Positions 55,591-62,467 of a stretch of 64,000 bases of DNA are shown one piece after another; the first letter of the stretch is position 1, and each line of letters starts with the position of its first letter. The notes under the pieces were generated by a model that saw nothing but the letters and a program-made list of their open reading frames with translations, was not told the origin of the DNA and searched no databases. Where the stretch lies: the NCBI RefSeq assembly GCF_042693015.1, contig NZ_CP170544.1:1302001-1366000 (forward strand), given 5' to 3'. A program made the position numbers and the translations under genes. The DNA comes from Sphingomonas_E sp042693015. GTDB taxonomy: Bacteria > Pseudomonadota > Alphaproteobacteria > Sphingomonadales > Sphingomonadaceae.

Positions 55591-55608
55591 TTGTCACGCC
55601 ATTGTAAC
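55591..55608 (+). promoter_or_regulatory. Candidate Pho box upstream of the GspC-like gene
   Basis: TTGTCAC-GCCA-TTGTAAC, a direct repeat with 11-bp spacing, matching CTGTCAY-N4-CTGTCAY at 11 of 14 positions. It ends 22 bases before ATG 55631. A -10-like CATAAG at 55616-55621 would give an almost leaderless transcript. A TGTAAC -35 read by an ECF sigma factor is another reading. Confidence 0.35.
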
Positions 55609-55635
55609 CGCATCGCCATAAGCGGTAGCGATGCG
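55609..55635 (+). promoter_or_regulatory. Hairpin covering the start codon of the GspC-like gene
   Basis: CGCATCGC (55609-55616) and GCGATGCG (55628-55635) are perfect inverted repeats with an 11-base loop. The ATG at 55631 lies in the right arm, so on a transcript that includes the left arm the start codon would be paired. A transcript starting just before the ATG would escape this. Confidence 0.55.
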
Positions 55636-56410
55636 CTCGCCTGCCCTCCCCGCCATCGCCGGTCGTCGCCCGAATGGGTCGGCGCGCGAATGGATCATCG
55701 CGGCGGCAGGCGGCATCGTTTTGTCCGCGGGCTTGGTGGCGCTGCTGCGCCCCGCCGCGCCCGACGAATCCGCCGCGCTCACCGAGGCTCCCGCACCGGA
55801 CAGCGCGATCATGGCGCCCCCGGCCCCACCGCCCCCGCCGACACCCGTCGCCCCACAAGCCCAGCCAGCCGGCGACATTTCCGGCCTCGTCCTGCGCGGG
55901 GTGATGGGCGCCGCCGATATTGGCGCGGTGATCGTCGAGTTTCCCGGCGGCCGTCAGGGCAGCTTTGCCGTCGGCCGCGATGTGCTTCCCGGCGTGAAGC
56001 TCACCGCCATCGAGCCGCAATCCGCTGTTTTCTCTGCGAACGGCTCCGAAGTCCGCATCGCCTTTCCCGGCGCCGAGATCGCCAGCCTCGCGCGGCCGAC
56101 ACCCGCGAAGCGCACGGCCGCGAGCAGCACCGACCAGACGATCGCCTTCCGCACCGGCCTCACCGCCCGCAAGCGCGACGATGGTCGCATCACCGGCTTC
56201 GCCATCCGTCCCGGCGTGGATATGCCCGCCTTCGCCAAGGCGGGCTTGAAGCCCGGCGACGTCGTCACCGGCATTAACGGCCGCGCTTTCGCCAGCGAGG
56301 ATGAGGTCAACAAGCTCGCCGGAGAAATCGCGATCTCGTCGACCGTCGTCTTCGAATATGAACGCAACGGCAAGCGTGCCGAGGCACGCATGGACTCTTC
56401 CAACATGTAA
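55631..56410 (+). CDS. Second GspC-like protein (HR plus PDZ domains)
   Basis: 259 aa. Same layout as GspC: one transmembrane helix (REWIIAAAGGIVLSAGLVALL), a Pro-rich linker, an HR-like domain (VIVEFPGGRQGSFAVGRDVLPGVKLTAIE, to be compared with GspC's SQASFAVGEEIMPGVTLKAV), and a PDZ domain (AFAKAGLKPGDVVTGINGRAF). No other gsp gene lies nearby, so it should work with the T2SS encoded at 15.9-28.4 kb. GspC PDZ domains take part in substrate choice, so an alternative GspC may admit a special substrate, perhaps the lipoprotein encoded next. Confidence 0.83.
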   Translation: MRSPALPAIAGRRPNGSAREWIIAAAGGIVLSAGLVALLRPAAPDESAALTEAPAPDSAIMAPPAPPPPPTPVAPQAQPAGDISGLVLRGVMGAADIGAVIVEFPGGRQGSFAVGRDVLPGVKLTAIEPQSAVFSANGSEVRIAFPGAEIASLARPTPAKRTAASSTDQTIAFRTGLTARKRDDGRITGFAIRPGVDMPAFAKAGLKPGDVVTGINGRAFASEDEVNKLAGEIAISSTVVFEYERNGKRAEARMDSSNM

Positions 56411-56630
56411 TTACGTATTACAATTTGATTACATTCAAATTTCAAACATGTTTCGATTTTATGTCTGTAAAATATCAGTTATATGACAGTATAAAATCAT
56501 CAAATATCCTAAAACGTCTGTAATATTACTATCATTTTATGCCTCTAGGGCGACCTCGCAACGGCACTGACGAGTCAGGTTTTTTAGGACTCGGGGACGC
56601 CGGCGACCTGGCCATTACAAAGGGGCACCC
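56411..56630. promoter_or_regulatory. Very AT-rich control region before the lipoprotein gene
   Basis: Roughly 56405-56545 is the most A/T-rich stretch in the window. It contains GTAAT-N5-ATTAC (56407-56421), ATTTGA-N6-TCAAAT (56423-56440), and on the minus strand three degenerate CTGTCAT-like 7-mers at 11-bp steps (56461-56489). It ends with a T6 run near 56580 and AAAGGGG before ATG 56631. Confidence 0.55.
56518..56535 (+). promoter_or_regulatory. Candidate Pho box upstream of the lipoprotein gene
   Basis: CTGTAAT-ATTA-CTATCAT: two 7-mers at 11-bp spacing with an A/T spacer, matching CTGTCAY-N4-CTGTCAY at 12 of 14 positions. It lies 95 bases before ATG 56631, in the right orientation for the lipoprotein-TonB receptor pair. 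Confidence 0.42.
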
Positions 56631-58154
56631 ATGACCTATCTCCGGAATATCCTCCTTCTCGGGAGCGCGCTCTCGCTCGTCGCGTGCGGCGCGGACGATG
56701 TCGCCTCGCCGGGTGACGGCGTGATCATCACGCCGACCCCGACGCCCACGCCGACCCCGACGCCCACCCCGACTCCGACGCCGACCCCGACGCCCACCCC
56801 GGCGGATTGCCCCACCGGCACCACCAATGTCGGCATCGTCAACAATCTGCGCAATTGCGCGCTTCAGGGCCGCATCTCGTCCAACCTGATCCTGCGCAAG
56901 ACCGCGGGCATCGTCTACTCGCTCTCCGGCCGCGTCGATGTCGGCACCGATGTCGGTGGCGATGGCGCGAAGGCCGGCGGCCAAGCCGCCATCCTGACGA
57001 TCGAGCCGGGCGTCACCGTCTTCGGTTCTTCGGGCAATGACTATCTGGTCGTGAACCGCGGTTCGCAGCTCTTCGCCGAAGGTTCGGCGACCGATCCGAT
57101 CATCTTCACCGCCCGCTCGAACATCGAAGGCACCGCCACCGACAGCAGCCAGGGCCTGTGGGGCGGCGTCATCCTGCTCGGCCGCGCGCCGATCAGCGAT
57201 TGCAGCGCGGCGGTTCCGGGCGGCTCGGTCGGCTGCGAAAACGTCGTCGAGGGCACGTCCAACGGCCTCTATGGCGGCGCCACGGCCACCGACAACAGCG
57301 GCGTCGTCCGCTACGTCCAGATCCGTTATTCGGGCTTCGCGATCGCACCGGGCAACGAGCTTCAGGGCCTTACCCTCGGCGGCGTCGGCTCGGGCACCAC
57401 GCTCGATCACATCCAGGTTCACAACAGCTCGGACGACGGCATCGAAATCTTCGGCGGCCGTCCGAACCTGAAATATCTGGTCATCACCGGCGCGGACGAT
57501 GACGGCCTCGACACCGATCTCGGTTACAAGGGCTTCATCCAGTTCGTGATCGGCGTGCAGCGCGACGCCAACAACGGCGATTCGATGATCGAAGCCGACT
57601 CGAACGGCAATGAAGATGCGCAGCCGCGTCAGAACACGCGTCTCGCCAACTTCACCTTCGTCCAGCGTTCGACCGTCCAGGGCCTGAACACCATGCTGCT
57701 GCGCGGCGGCACGGACTATACGATGGTCAACGGCGTCGTCACCGGCGGCAACAACTGCCTCGATATCGACGCGACGGCGGGCACGACGATCCAGCCGGCC
57801 GACGCTGCCAAGGATGAAGCCGGCCCGCCGGTCTTCCGCTCGGTCGTGATGGCTTGCGGTGCGCCGTTCCGTGACGACGGCAACGTCGCCCTGACGGATA
57901 TCACCACGATCTTCGGCAGCGGCACCAACAACAACAACTCGGCCTATACGCCGACGCTGACGAGCGTGTTCATCAACGGCGCCAACGAAGCCGCAGTCAC
58001 CGCGTTCAACGCCTCGACGCTGGGCACCTTCATGGTCAACACCAGCTATATCGGCGCCGTCCGCGACGCGACCGACACCTGGTATGCCGGCTGGACCTGC
58101 AACGCGGGCTACGTCTCGTTCGGCAGCACCAGCCGCTCCTGCACCGCGCTCTAA
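56631..58154 (+). CDS. Beta-helix-like surface lipoprotein
   Basis: 507 aa. Lipobox LVAC with Cys at residue 19; then (Thr-Pro)12 at residues 34-57; then a domain with repeated strand-turn units (ILTIEPGVTVFGSSGNDYLVV; DPIIFTARSN; LWGGVILLGRAP; LDHIQVHNSSDDGIEIFGG; NLKYLVITGADDDGLDTD), the look of a right-handed parallel beta-helix. Several Asp-rich turns could bind metal. Cysteine pairs near residues 60/76 and at the C-terminus (WTCNAGY, SRSCTAL) may form disulphides. AAAGGGG precedes ATG. It lies 80 bases before the TonB receptor gene; the two probably work together at the cell surface. Confidence 0.88.
   Translation: MTYLRNILLLGSALSLVACGADDVASPGDGVIITPTPTPTPTPTPTPTPTPTPTPTPADCPTGTTNVGIVNNLRNCALQGRISSNLILRKTAGIVYSLSGRVDVGTDVGGDGAKAGGQAAILTIEPGVTVFGSSGNDYLVVNRGSQLFAEGSATDPIIFTARSNIEGTATDSSQGLWGGVILLGRAPISDCSAAVPGGSVGCENVVEGTSNGLYGGATATDNSGVVRYVQIRYSGFAIAPGNELQGLTLGGVGSGTTLDHIQVHNSSDDGIEIFGGRPNLKYLVITGADDDGLDTDLGYKGFIQFVIGVQRDANNGDSMIEADSNGNEDAQPRQNTRLANFTFVQRSTVQGLNTMLLRGGTDYTMVNGVVTGGNNCLDIDATAGTTIQPADAAKDEAGPPVFRSVVMACGAPFRDDGNVALTDITTIFGSGTNNNNSAYTPTLTSVFINGANEAAVTAFNASTLGTFMVNTSYIGAVRDATDTWYAGWTCNAGYVSFGSTSRSCTAL
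56730..56801 (+). repeat. Thr-Pro coding repeat in the lipoprotein gene
   Basis: 72 bases encoding (Thr-Pro)12, built of ACCCCG/ACGCCC-like hexamers, partly as perfect 12-mers. It forms a rigid spacer between the lipid anchor and the folded domain. Six-base units can change number without shifting frame. Confidence 0.9.
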
Positions 58155-58176
58155 GGCCGGCGCACCTTCTGACAAA

Positions 58177-58205
58177 GGGGGCGGCGCCGCACGGTTGCCG
58201 CCCCC
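58177..58205 (+). other. Intercistronic hairpin between lipoprotein and TonB receptor genes
   Basis: GGGGGCGGC / GCCGCCCCC, a perfect 9-bp stem with an 11-base loop, 22 bases after the lipoprotein stop and 29 before the receptor ATG. No T-run, so it is likely an RNA stabiliser or partial terminator that makes more lipoprotein than receptor message. Confidence 0.65.
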
Positions 58206-58234
58206 GACTGATTATCGGGAATTCCGGGGGATAT

Positions 58235-60934
58235 ATGAAAAAGCCGCTCACCATCGGGAGCATGCTCCTGCTCACCACGGCGCTGGTCACGCCGGCCGCG
58301 CTTGCGCAGACGACCCCGGAAGCTCCGGCCACCACCAATGCTCCTGCACCGGCCGATGACGGCGGCGATCAGGAGAAGGTCGACGTCTCCATCCCCGGCG
58401 GCGGCAGCGGCCCCGACATCGTCGTCACCGGCCGCTATATCCCCGAACCGATCCGCGCCACGCCGGAAGTCGTCGCCGTGCTGTCGACGGCGGAAATCGC
58501 CCGCACCGGCGAAGGCGACATCGCCGGCGCGCTCCAGCGCGTGACGGGCCTTTCCGTGGTCGGCAATGGCTTCGTCTATGTGCGCGGCCTTGGCGATCGC
58601 TATTCGGCCGCGCTCCTCAACGGCTCCCCGTTGCCTTCGCCGGAACCGCTGAAGCGCGTCGTCCCGCTCGACATCTTCCCGACCAACGCCTTGGCCTCGG
58701 CGCTCGTGCAGAAGAGCTATTCCGCCAATTATCCCGGCGAATTCGGCGGCGGCGTGATCAACCTCACCACCAAGGCGGTGCCGACCAAGCCCTTCTTCGA
58801 AATGGGCGTCAGCATCAGCGGTGATACCGAAACGACCGGCCAGCTCGGCTACACCTATTATGGCTCCGATACGGACTGGACCGGCTTCGACGATGGCACC
58901 CGCGACGTGCCCGCCGGCATCAAGAGCGCGATCAAGAACAACAAGCCGCTCAATGGCGGCAACTACACCGCGGCCGAGCTCCAGAACATCACGGCAAGCC
59001 TCAGCAACGCCTCGACCACTTTGCTCCAGCGCAACCACAATATCCCCGCCAATTTCGGCGTCGATCTGTCGGGCGGCAAGGCGTGGGACGTGGGTGACGG
59101 CCAGCTCGGCCTGATCGCGGCGGCCTCCTACAACAATAGCTGGCGCACGCGCGACGTGCTGCAGCAGAGCTCGCTCGACCCCGATCTCGCCGGCATCCCG
59201 CAGTCCGATTTCCAGACGGTCATCACCGAAAACCGAATCCTGCTGAACGGTCTGCTCGGTTTGGGCTATGAATTCGGCGACGGCCAGGCGATCCGCTGGA
59301 CCAACCTCTATATCCGCGACACCTTGAAGCAGGGACGCCTCTCGGCCGGCTTCGATCGCAATGTCTCCGATCCGGTCGCGGGCGAGCCTGCCTCGCTGAT
59401 CCAGCAGAACACCTACTGGTTCGAACGGCAGCTCATCGACACCCAGCTTGTCGGCGAGTTCAAGTTCGGCAATTTCGGCCTGGACGTCCGCGGCACCTAT
59501 GCCAACTCGAAGCGCAAGTCGCCTTATGAGCGCAGCTTCAACTACGCCTACAGCGCGGTTGCCGGCGATTATGTGAACAACCTCACCTCGGGCGGCCAGT
59601 CCGCCGACATCGCCTTCAGCGACCTCAACGAGGACGTCTATGCCGGCGCGGCCGATCTCACCTACACGCTGCCGACGGCGATGAAGGCAAGCGTCACGGC
59701 GGGTTACGCCTACACCAAGACGGATCGCACCTCGTCGCGCTACCAGTATCAATATTTCCGGCCGGATGGCGCGCTGCCGCTCGTGGTGGCGCAGGAACGG
59801 CCCGATTATCTGGTGTCCGATTACAATATCTACACCTACAACATCCAGCTCCGCGACGTTTCCTCGTCGGAGGGCGCTGCGGCCTATGATGCCACGCTGG
59901 AAATCAACGCCGGCTACATCCAGGGCGAGGCGGATTTCGGCGGCGGCTTCTCGGCCACCGCGGGCGTCCGTTATGAAGACGCCAAGGAAACCGTGCTGCC
60001 GATCGGCCCTGGCCTCGTTCAGACCAACCTCAAAAATGATTATTTCCTGCCCGGCGGCACGCTGACCTGGAACTTCGCGGAGGACATGCAGCTTCGTCTG
60101 GCCGCGTCGAAGACGATCGCGCGTCCGCAGTTCCGCGAACTGGCCGAGCAAATCTACCAGGATTATGAATCCGATCGCCAGTTCACCGGCAACCCGTTGC
60201 TGGTCGACAGCGAGCTGATCAACGCGGAAGCCCGCTACGAATATTATTTCGGCCGTGGGGAGCGCGTGACGGTCGCCGGCTTCTGGAAGCAGATCGACAA
60301 TCCGATCGAGACGGTGGCCTTCTTCGCCGGCGGCGGCGCGCTGCGCACCGGCTTCGCCAACGCACCGAAGGCTGAACTCTATGGTGCCGAATTCGACATC
60401 CAGAAATATTTCCCGCTCGACGGTATCTTCGGCGAGGGCGAATTCTGGGTCAGCCGCCGCCTGCTGATCGCCGGCAACTACACCTACACCAAGTCGAAGC
60501 TGAAGGTCGGCGACGAGACGGTGTTCGGTCCGCAGCAGAACCCGCTCCCCGCGAACGTGCTGTTCGAGGATGGCGCGCCGCTGACCGGCCAGTCCGATCA
60601 TATCGCCAACCTGCAGATCGGCTTCGAGGATACCGACGGCCTGTCGCAGCAGACCATCATGCTGACCTATGCCAGCAAGCGCGTCACCAACCGCGGTCCG
60701 ATCCAGGGCGAATTGCGCCAGCCGGATATCGTCGAAAAGCCCGGCTTCCGCCTCGATTTCGTCGCCCGTCAGGAGGTCGATTTCCTCGGCTCCAACTTCG
60801 AGATCAAGTTCGAGGCCCGCAACCTGACCGGCACCAAATATCAGGAATATCAGCAGTCGGGCGACAACAAGATCTACCTCAACCGCTATGATGTGGGCCG
60901 GGCCTTCTCGCTCGGCGCAACGATCAAGCTCTGA
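58235..60934 (+). CDS. TonB-dependent outer-membrane receptor
   Basis: 899 aa. Signal peptide (MKKPLTIGSMLLLTTALVTPAALAQ), a Pro/Ala/Asp linker, a TonB-box-like PDIVVTGRY, the plug (ATPEVVAVLSTAEIARTGEGDI; VYVRGLGDRYSAALLNGSPLP; GVINLTTKAVP) and a 22-strand barrel ending GRAFSLGATIKL. It takes up a ligand across the outer membrane using TonB energy; neither tonB nor a cytoplasmic enzyme for the ligand is nearby. GGGGG precedes the ATG. The plug start, with GEGDIAGALQRVTG, is the type seen in large Caulobacter/sphingomonad receptor families of unknown ligand. Confidence 0.95.
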   Translation: MKKPLTIGSMLLLTTALVTPAALAQTTPEAPATTNAPAPADDGGDQEKVDVSIPGGGSGPDIVVTGRYIPEPIRATPEVVAVLSTAEIARTGEGDIAGALQRVTGLSVVGNGFVYVRGLGDRYSAALLNGSPLPSPEPLKRVVPLDIFPTNALASALVQKSYSANYPGEFGGGVINLTTKAVPTKPFFEMGVSISGDTETTGQLGYTYYGSDTDWTGFDDGTRDVPAGIKSAIKNNKPLNGGNYTAAELQNITASLSNASTTLLQRNHNIPANFGVDLSGGKAWDVGDGQLGLIAAASYNNSWRTRDVLQQSSLDPDLAGIPQSDFQTVITENRILLNGLLGLGYEFGDGQAIRWTNLYIRDTLKQGRLSAGFDRNVSDPVAGEPASLIQQNTYWFERQLIDTQLVGEFKFGNFGLDVRGTYANSKRKSPYERSFNYAYSAVAGDYVNNLTSGGQSADIAFSDLNEDVYAGAADLTYTLPTAMKASVTAGYAYTKTDRTSSRYQYQYFRPDGALPLVVAQERPDYLVSDYNIYTYNIQLRDVSSSEGAAAYDATLEINAGYIQGEADFGGGFSATAGVRYEDAKETVLPIGPGLVQTNLKNDYFLPGGTLTWNFAEDMQLRLAASKTIARPQFRELAEQIYQDYESDRQFTGNPLLVDSELINAEARYEYYFGRGERVTVAGFWKQIDNPIETVAFFAGGGALRTGFANAPKAELYGAEFDIQKYFPLDGIFGEGEFWVSRRLLIAGNYTYTKSKLKVGDETVFGPQQNPLPANVLFEDGAPLTGQSDHIANLQIGFEDTDGLSQQTIMLTYASKRVTNRGPIQGELRQPDIVEKPGFRLDFVARQEVDFLGSNFEIKFEARNLTGTKYQEYQQSGDNKIYLNRYDVGRAFSLGATIKL

Positions 60935-60956
60935 TTGGCGCCGCCTCCCCTGCCGA

Positions 60957-60974
60957 CTGTCACTGTAACGTCAT
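60957..60974 (+). promoter_or_regulatory. Candidate Pho box upstream of the cupin-like gene
   Basis: CTGTCAC-TGTA-ACGTCAT at 11-bp spacing, 12 of 14 matches to CTGTCAY-N4-CTGTCAY, with a perfect first half. It lies 43 bases before ATG 61018. A shared TGTCAC/TGTAAC/CATCGCC order also occurs before the GspC-like gene at 55591-55616. Confidence 0.35.
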
Positions 60975-61005
60975 CATCGCCTATCAGGGGAAGGCGATGA
61001 TGACG
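60969..61005 (+). promoter_or_regulatory. 14-bp hairpin just before the cupin-like gene
   Basis: CGTCATCATCGCCT (60969-60982) and AGGCGATGATGACG (60992-61005) are perfect inverted repeats with a 9-base loop. The right arm abuts the GGAG ribosome site (61005-61008), and CTTTT follows. It could act as terminator/attenuator after the receptor gene or limit translation of the cupin gene. The right arm also holds an in-frame mini-ORF MMTELF (60997-61017) whose TGA directly abuts ATG 61018. Confidence 0.7.
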
Positions 61006-61017
61006 GAGCTTTTCTGA

Positions 61018-62082
61018 ATGCGGAAATTGAAGCGTCAGGCGGCGCGTAGTGCTGCCAAGCGTCCCGGCCAGCTCGTCGGCACTGCGCCGACGCCGCGGAT
61101 CAACGATGAATGGCAGCGCTGGATCGCCGAAAACCTGCTGCTCGGCTCCGCGGTGGAGCCGATCGCGACGCGCCTCGCCGAACTGGGCGCCCCGGCCGAG
61201 GTGATCGCGGCCGAACTCAGCGCCGCATCGACCAGTCCATACTATCAGGCCGGCAACACCGTCGCCGCGCGGCTAGCCAAGCGCGATTGGGTGCTCGATT
61301 CCATGGCCCGCCTCGCCGCCATGGCGCTGCCGCGCGAAGTGCCGGTGATCGACCGGCCCGAGCCGGATGCCTTCCTGCGCGATCATTATGCCGCCAGCCG
61401 CCCAGTCGTGATCCGTGGGCTGATCGATCATTGGCCCGCGCGCAATTGGACGCTCGATCGCTTTGAGACGCTCCGCGATATCGAGATCGAGGTGCAGACC
61501 GGCCGCGAGAACGACCCCGACTATGAGATCCGGTCGGACAAGCACAAGACGCGGATGCCGCTCGCCCGCCTGCTCGATCGGCTGCGCTCGGGCGAGCCCA
61601 GCAACGATTATTACGTCACCGCCAATAATGGCGGCCACAATCGCCTGATACTTTCACCTTTGTGGGACGAAATCGGTGACATGCCCGGCTTCCTTGATCC
61701 CGCGACGATCCGCGACGGCTTCTTCTGGATGGGGCCGAAGGGCACGATCACGCCCTTCCACCACGATCTCACCAACAATTTCCTCGTCCAGATCGCCGGC
61801 ACCAAGCGCGTGACCCTGGTGCCGATCTGGGAAACGCAGCGCATGTTCAACCATCTCCACTGCTACAGCCAGTGGCCCGGCCCTGATGCCTTCGCGACGC
61901 TGCCCGACGCGCAGCGACCGACCACCGTCACCTGCGACATCCATCCCGGCGACACACTCTTCATTCCGGTAGGCTGGTGGCATCATGTCGAAGGGCTGGA
62001 CACGACGATCGGCATGTCCTTCACCAACTTCGTGTGGGACAATGATTTTCACACCAGCTACCAAAGCTATGGCGCGATGTGA
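61018..62082 (+). CDS. JmjC/cupin_8-like protein, putative Fe(II)/2-oxoglutarate oxygenase
   Basis: 354 aa. N-terminal helical part to about residue 100, then a cupin-like domain: VIRGLIDHWPARNWTLDRFE, GPKGTITPFHHDLTNNFLVQIAGTKRV (His248-x-Asp250), and HPGDTLFIPVGWWHHVEGL (His322/323). HxD...H binds Fe(II) in asparaginyl/lysyl hydroxylase relatives. No signal peptide, so it is cytoplasmic. Genes of this kind often lie beside TonB receptors in Caulobacter and sphingomonads. It might hydroxylate a protein or a ligand; the substrate is unknown. Confidence 0.88.
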   Translation: MRKLKRQAARSAAKRPGQLVGTAPTPRINDEWQRWIAENLLLGSAVEPIATRLAELGAPAEVIAAELSAASTSPYYQAGNTVAARLAKRDWVLDSMARLAAMALPREVPVIDRPEPDAFLRDHYAASRPVVIRGLIDHWPARNWTLDRFETLRDIEIEVQTGRENDPDYEIRSDKHKTRMPLARLLDRLRSGEPSNDYYVTANNGGHNRLILSPLWDEIGDMPGFLDPATIRDGFFWMGPKGTITPFHHDLTNNFLVQIAGTKRVTLVPIWETQRMFNHLHCYSQWPGPDAFATLPDAQRPTTVTCDIHPGDTLFIPVGWWHHVEGLDTTIGMSFTNFVWDNDFHTSYQSYGAM

Positions 62083-62467
62083 CGGGCGCGTTGCGGCGCG
62101 ATCATCTTCCACATTATCCATTTTGACACGAGCGGCGATCGACGATTTCGTCATCAACCTCCGCCGCTCATTCGAAATTCTTCATAAATATAGCGTCGAT
62201 ACGACCAATATATCCGCAATATCTCTCTGACGCATTCGTCGCGTCAAACGTCACGATGGTCGACGGAAACTACTGAAGAATTGCATTTCCTTCATAGTTC
62301 AACCCGCGACTCATGCAGGGGCAACTCCCGAAATCACGTCGCAAGGGCCGCATCGTGCGTGAAGTATCGTGGGTGTGCGCGTGCCATGAAATCTGTCGAG
62401 ACTGGCGATAGAGCTGCCCTGCCCTGCTTCCGCGCGCCTTCAACCCCAAGGCGAGGAGGCCTGAACC
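62083..62467. other. Intergenic region, no gene seen
   Basis: 385 bases. An A/T-rich patch lies at about 62170-62225. A hairpin TGACGC-N7-GCGTCA is at 62228-62246, without a T-run. A GAGGAGG ribosome site at about 62451-62458 precedes ATG 62468. No open frame with protein-like content is seen on either strand. Confidence 0.55.

Noticed and set aside
55631..56410. Part of a second complete T2SS
   Set aside because: No gspD, gspE, gspF or pseudopilin gene lies near; only the GspC-like protein is present.
56532..58175. 547-codon minus-strand open frame opposite the lipoprotein gene
   Set aside because: Antisense shadow; Val/Gly run opposite the Thr-Pro repeat and Arg/Ala-rich composition.
58151..60601. 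816-codon minus-strand open frame opposite the TonB receptor
   Set aside because: Antisense shadow; the plus strand has a signal peptide, plug and barrel, and the antisense product has no recognisable feature.
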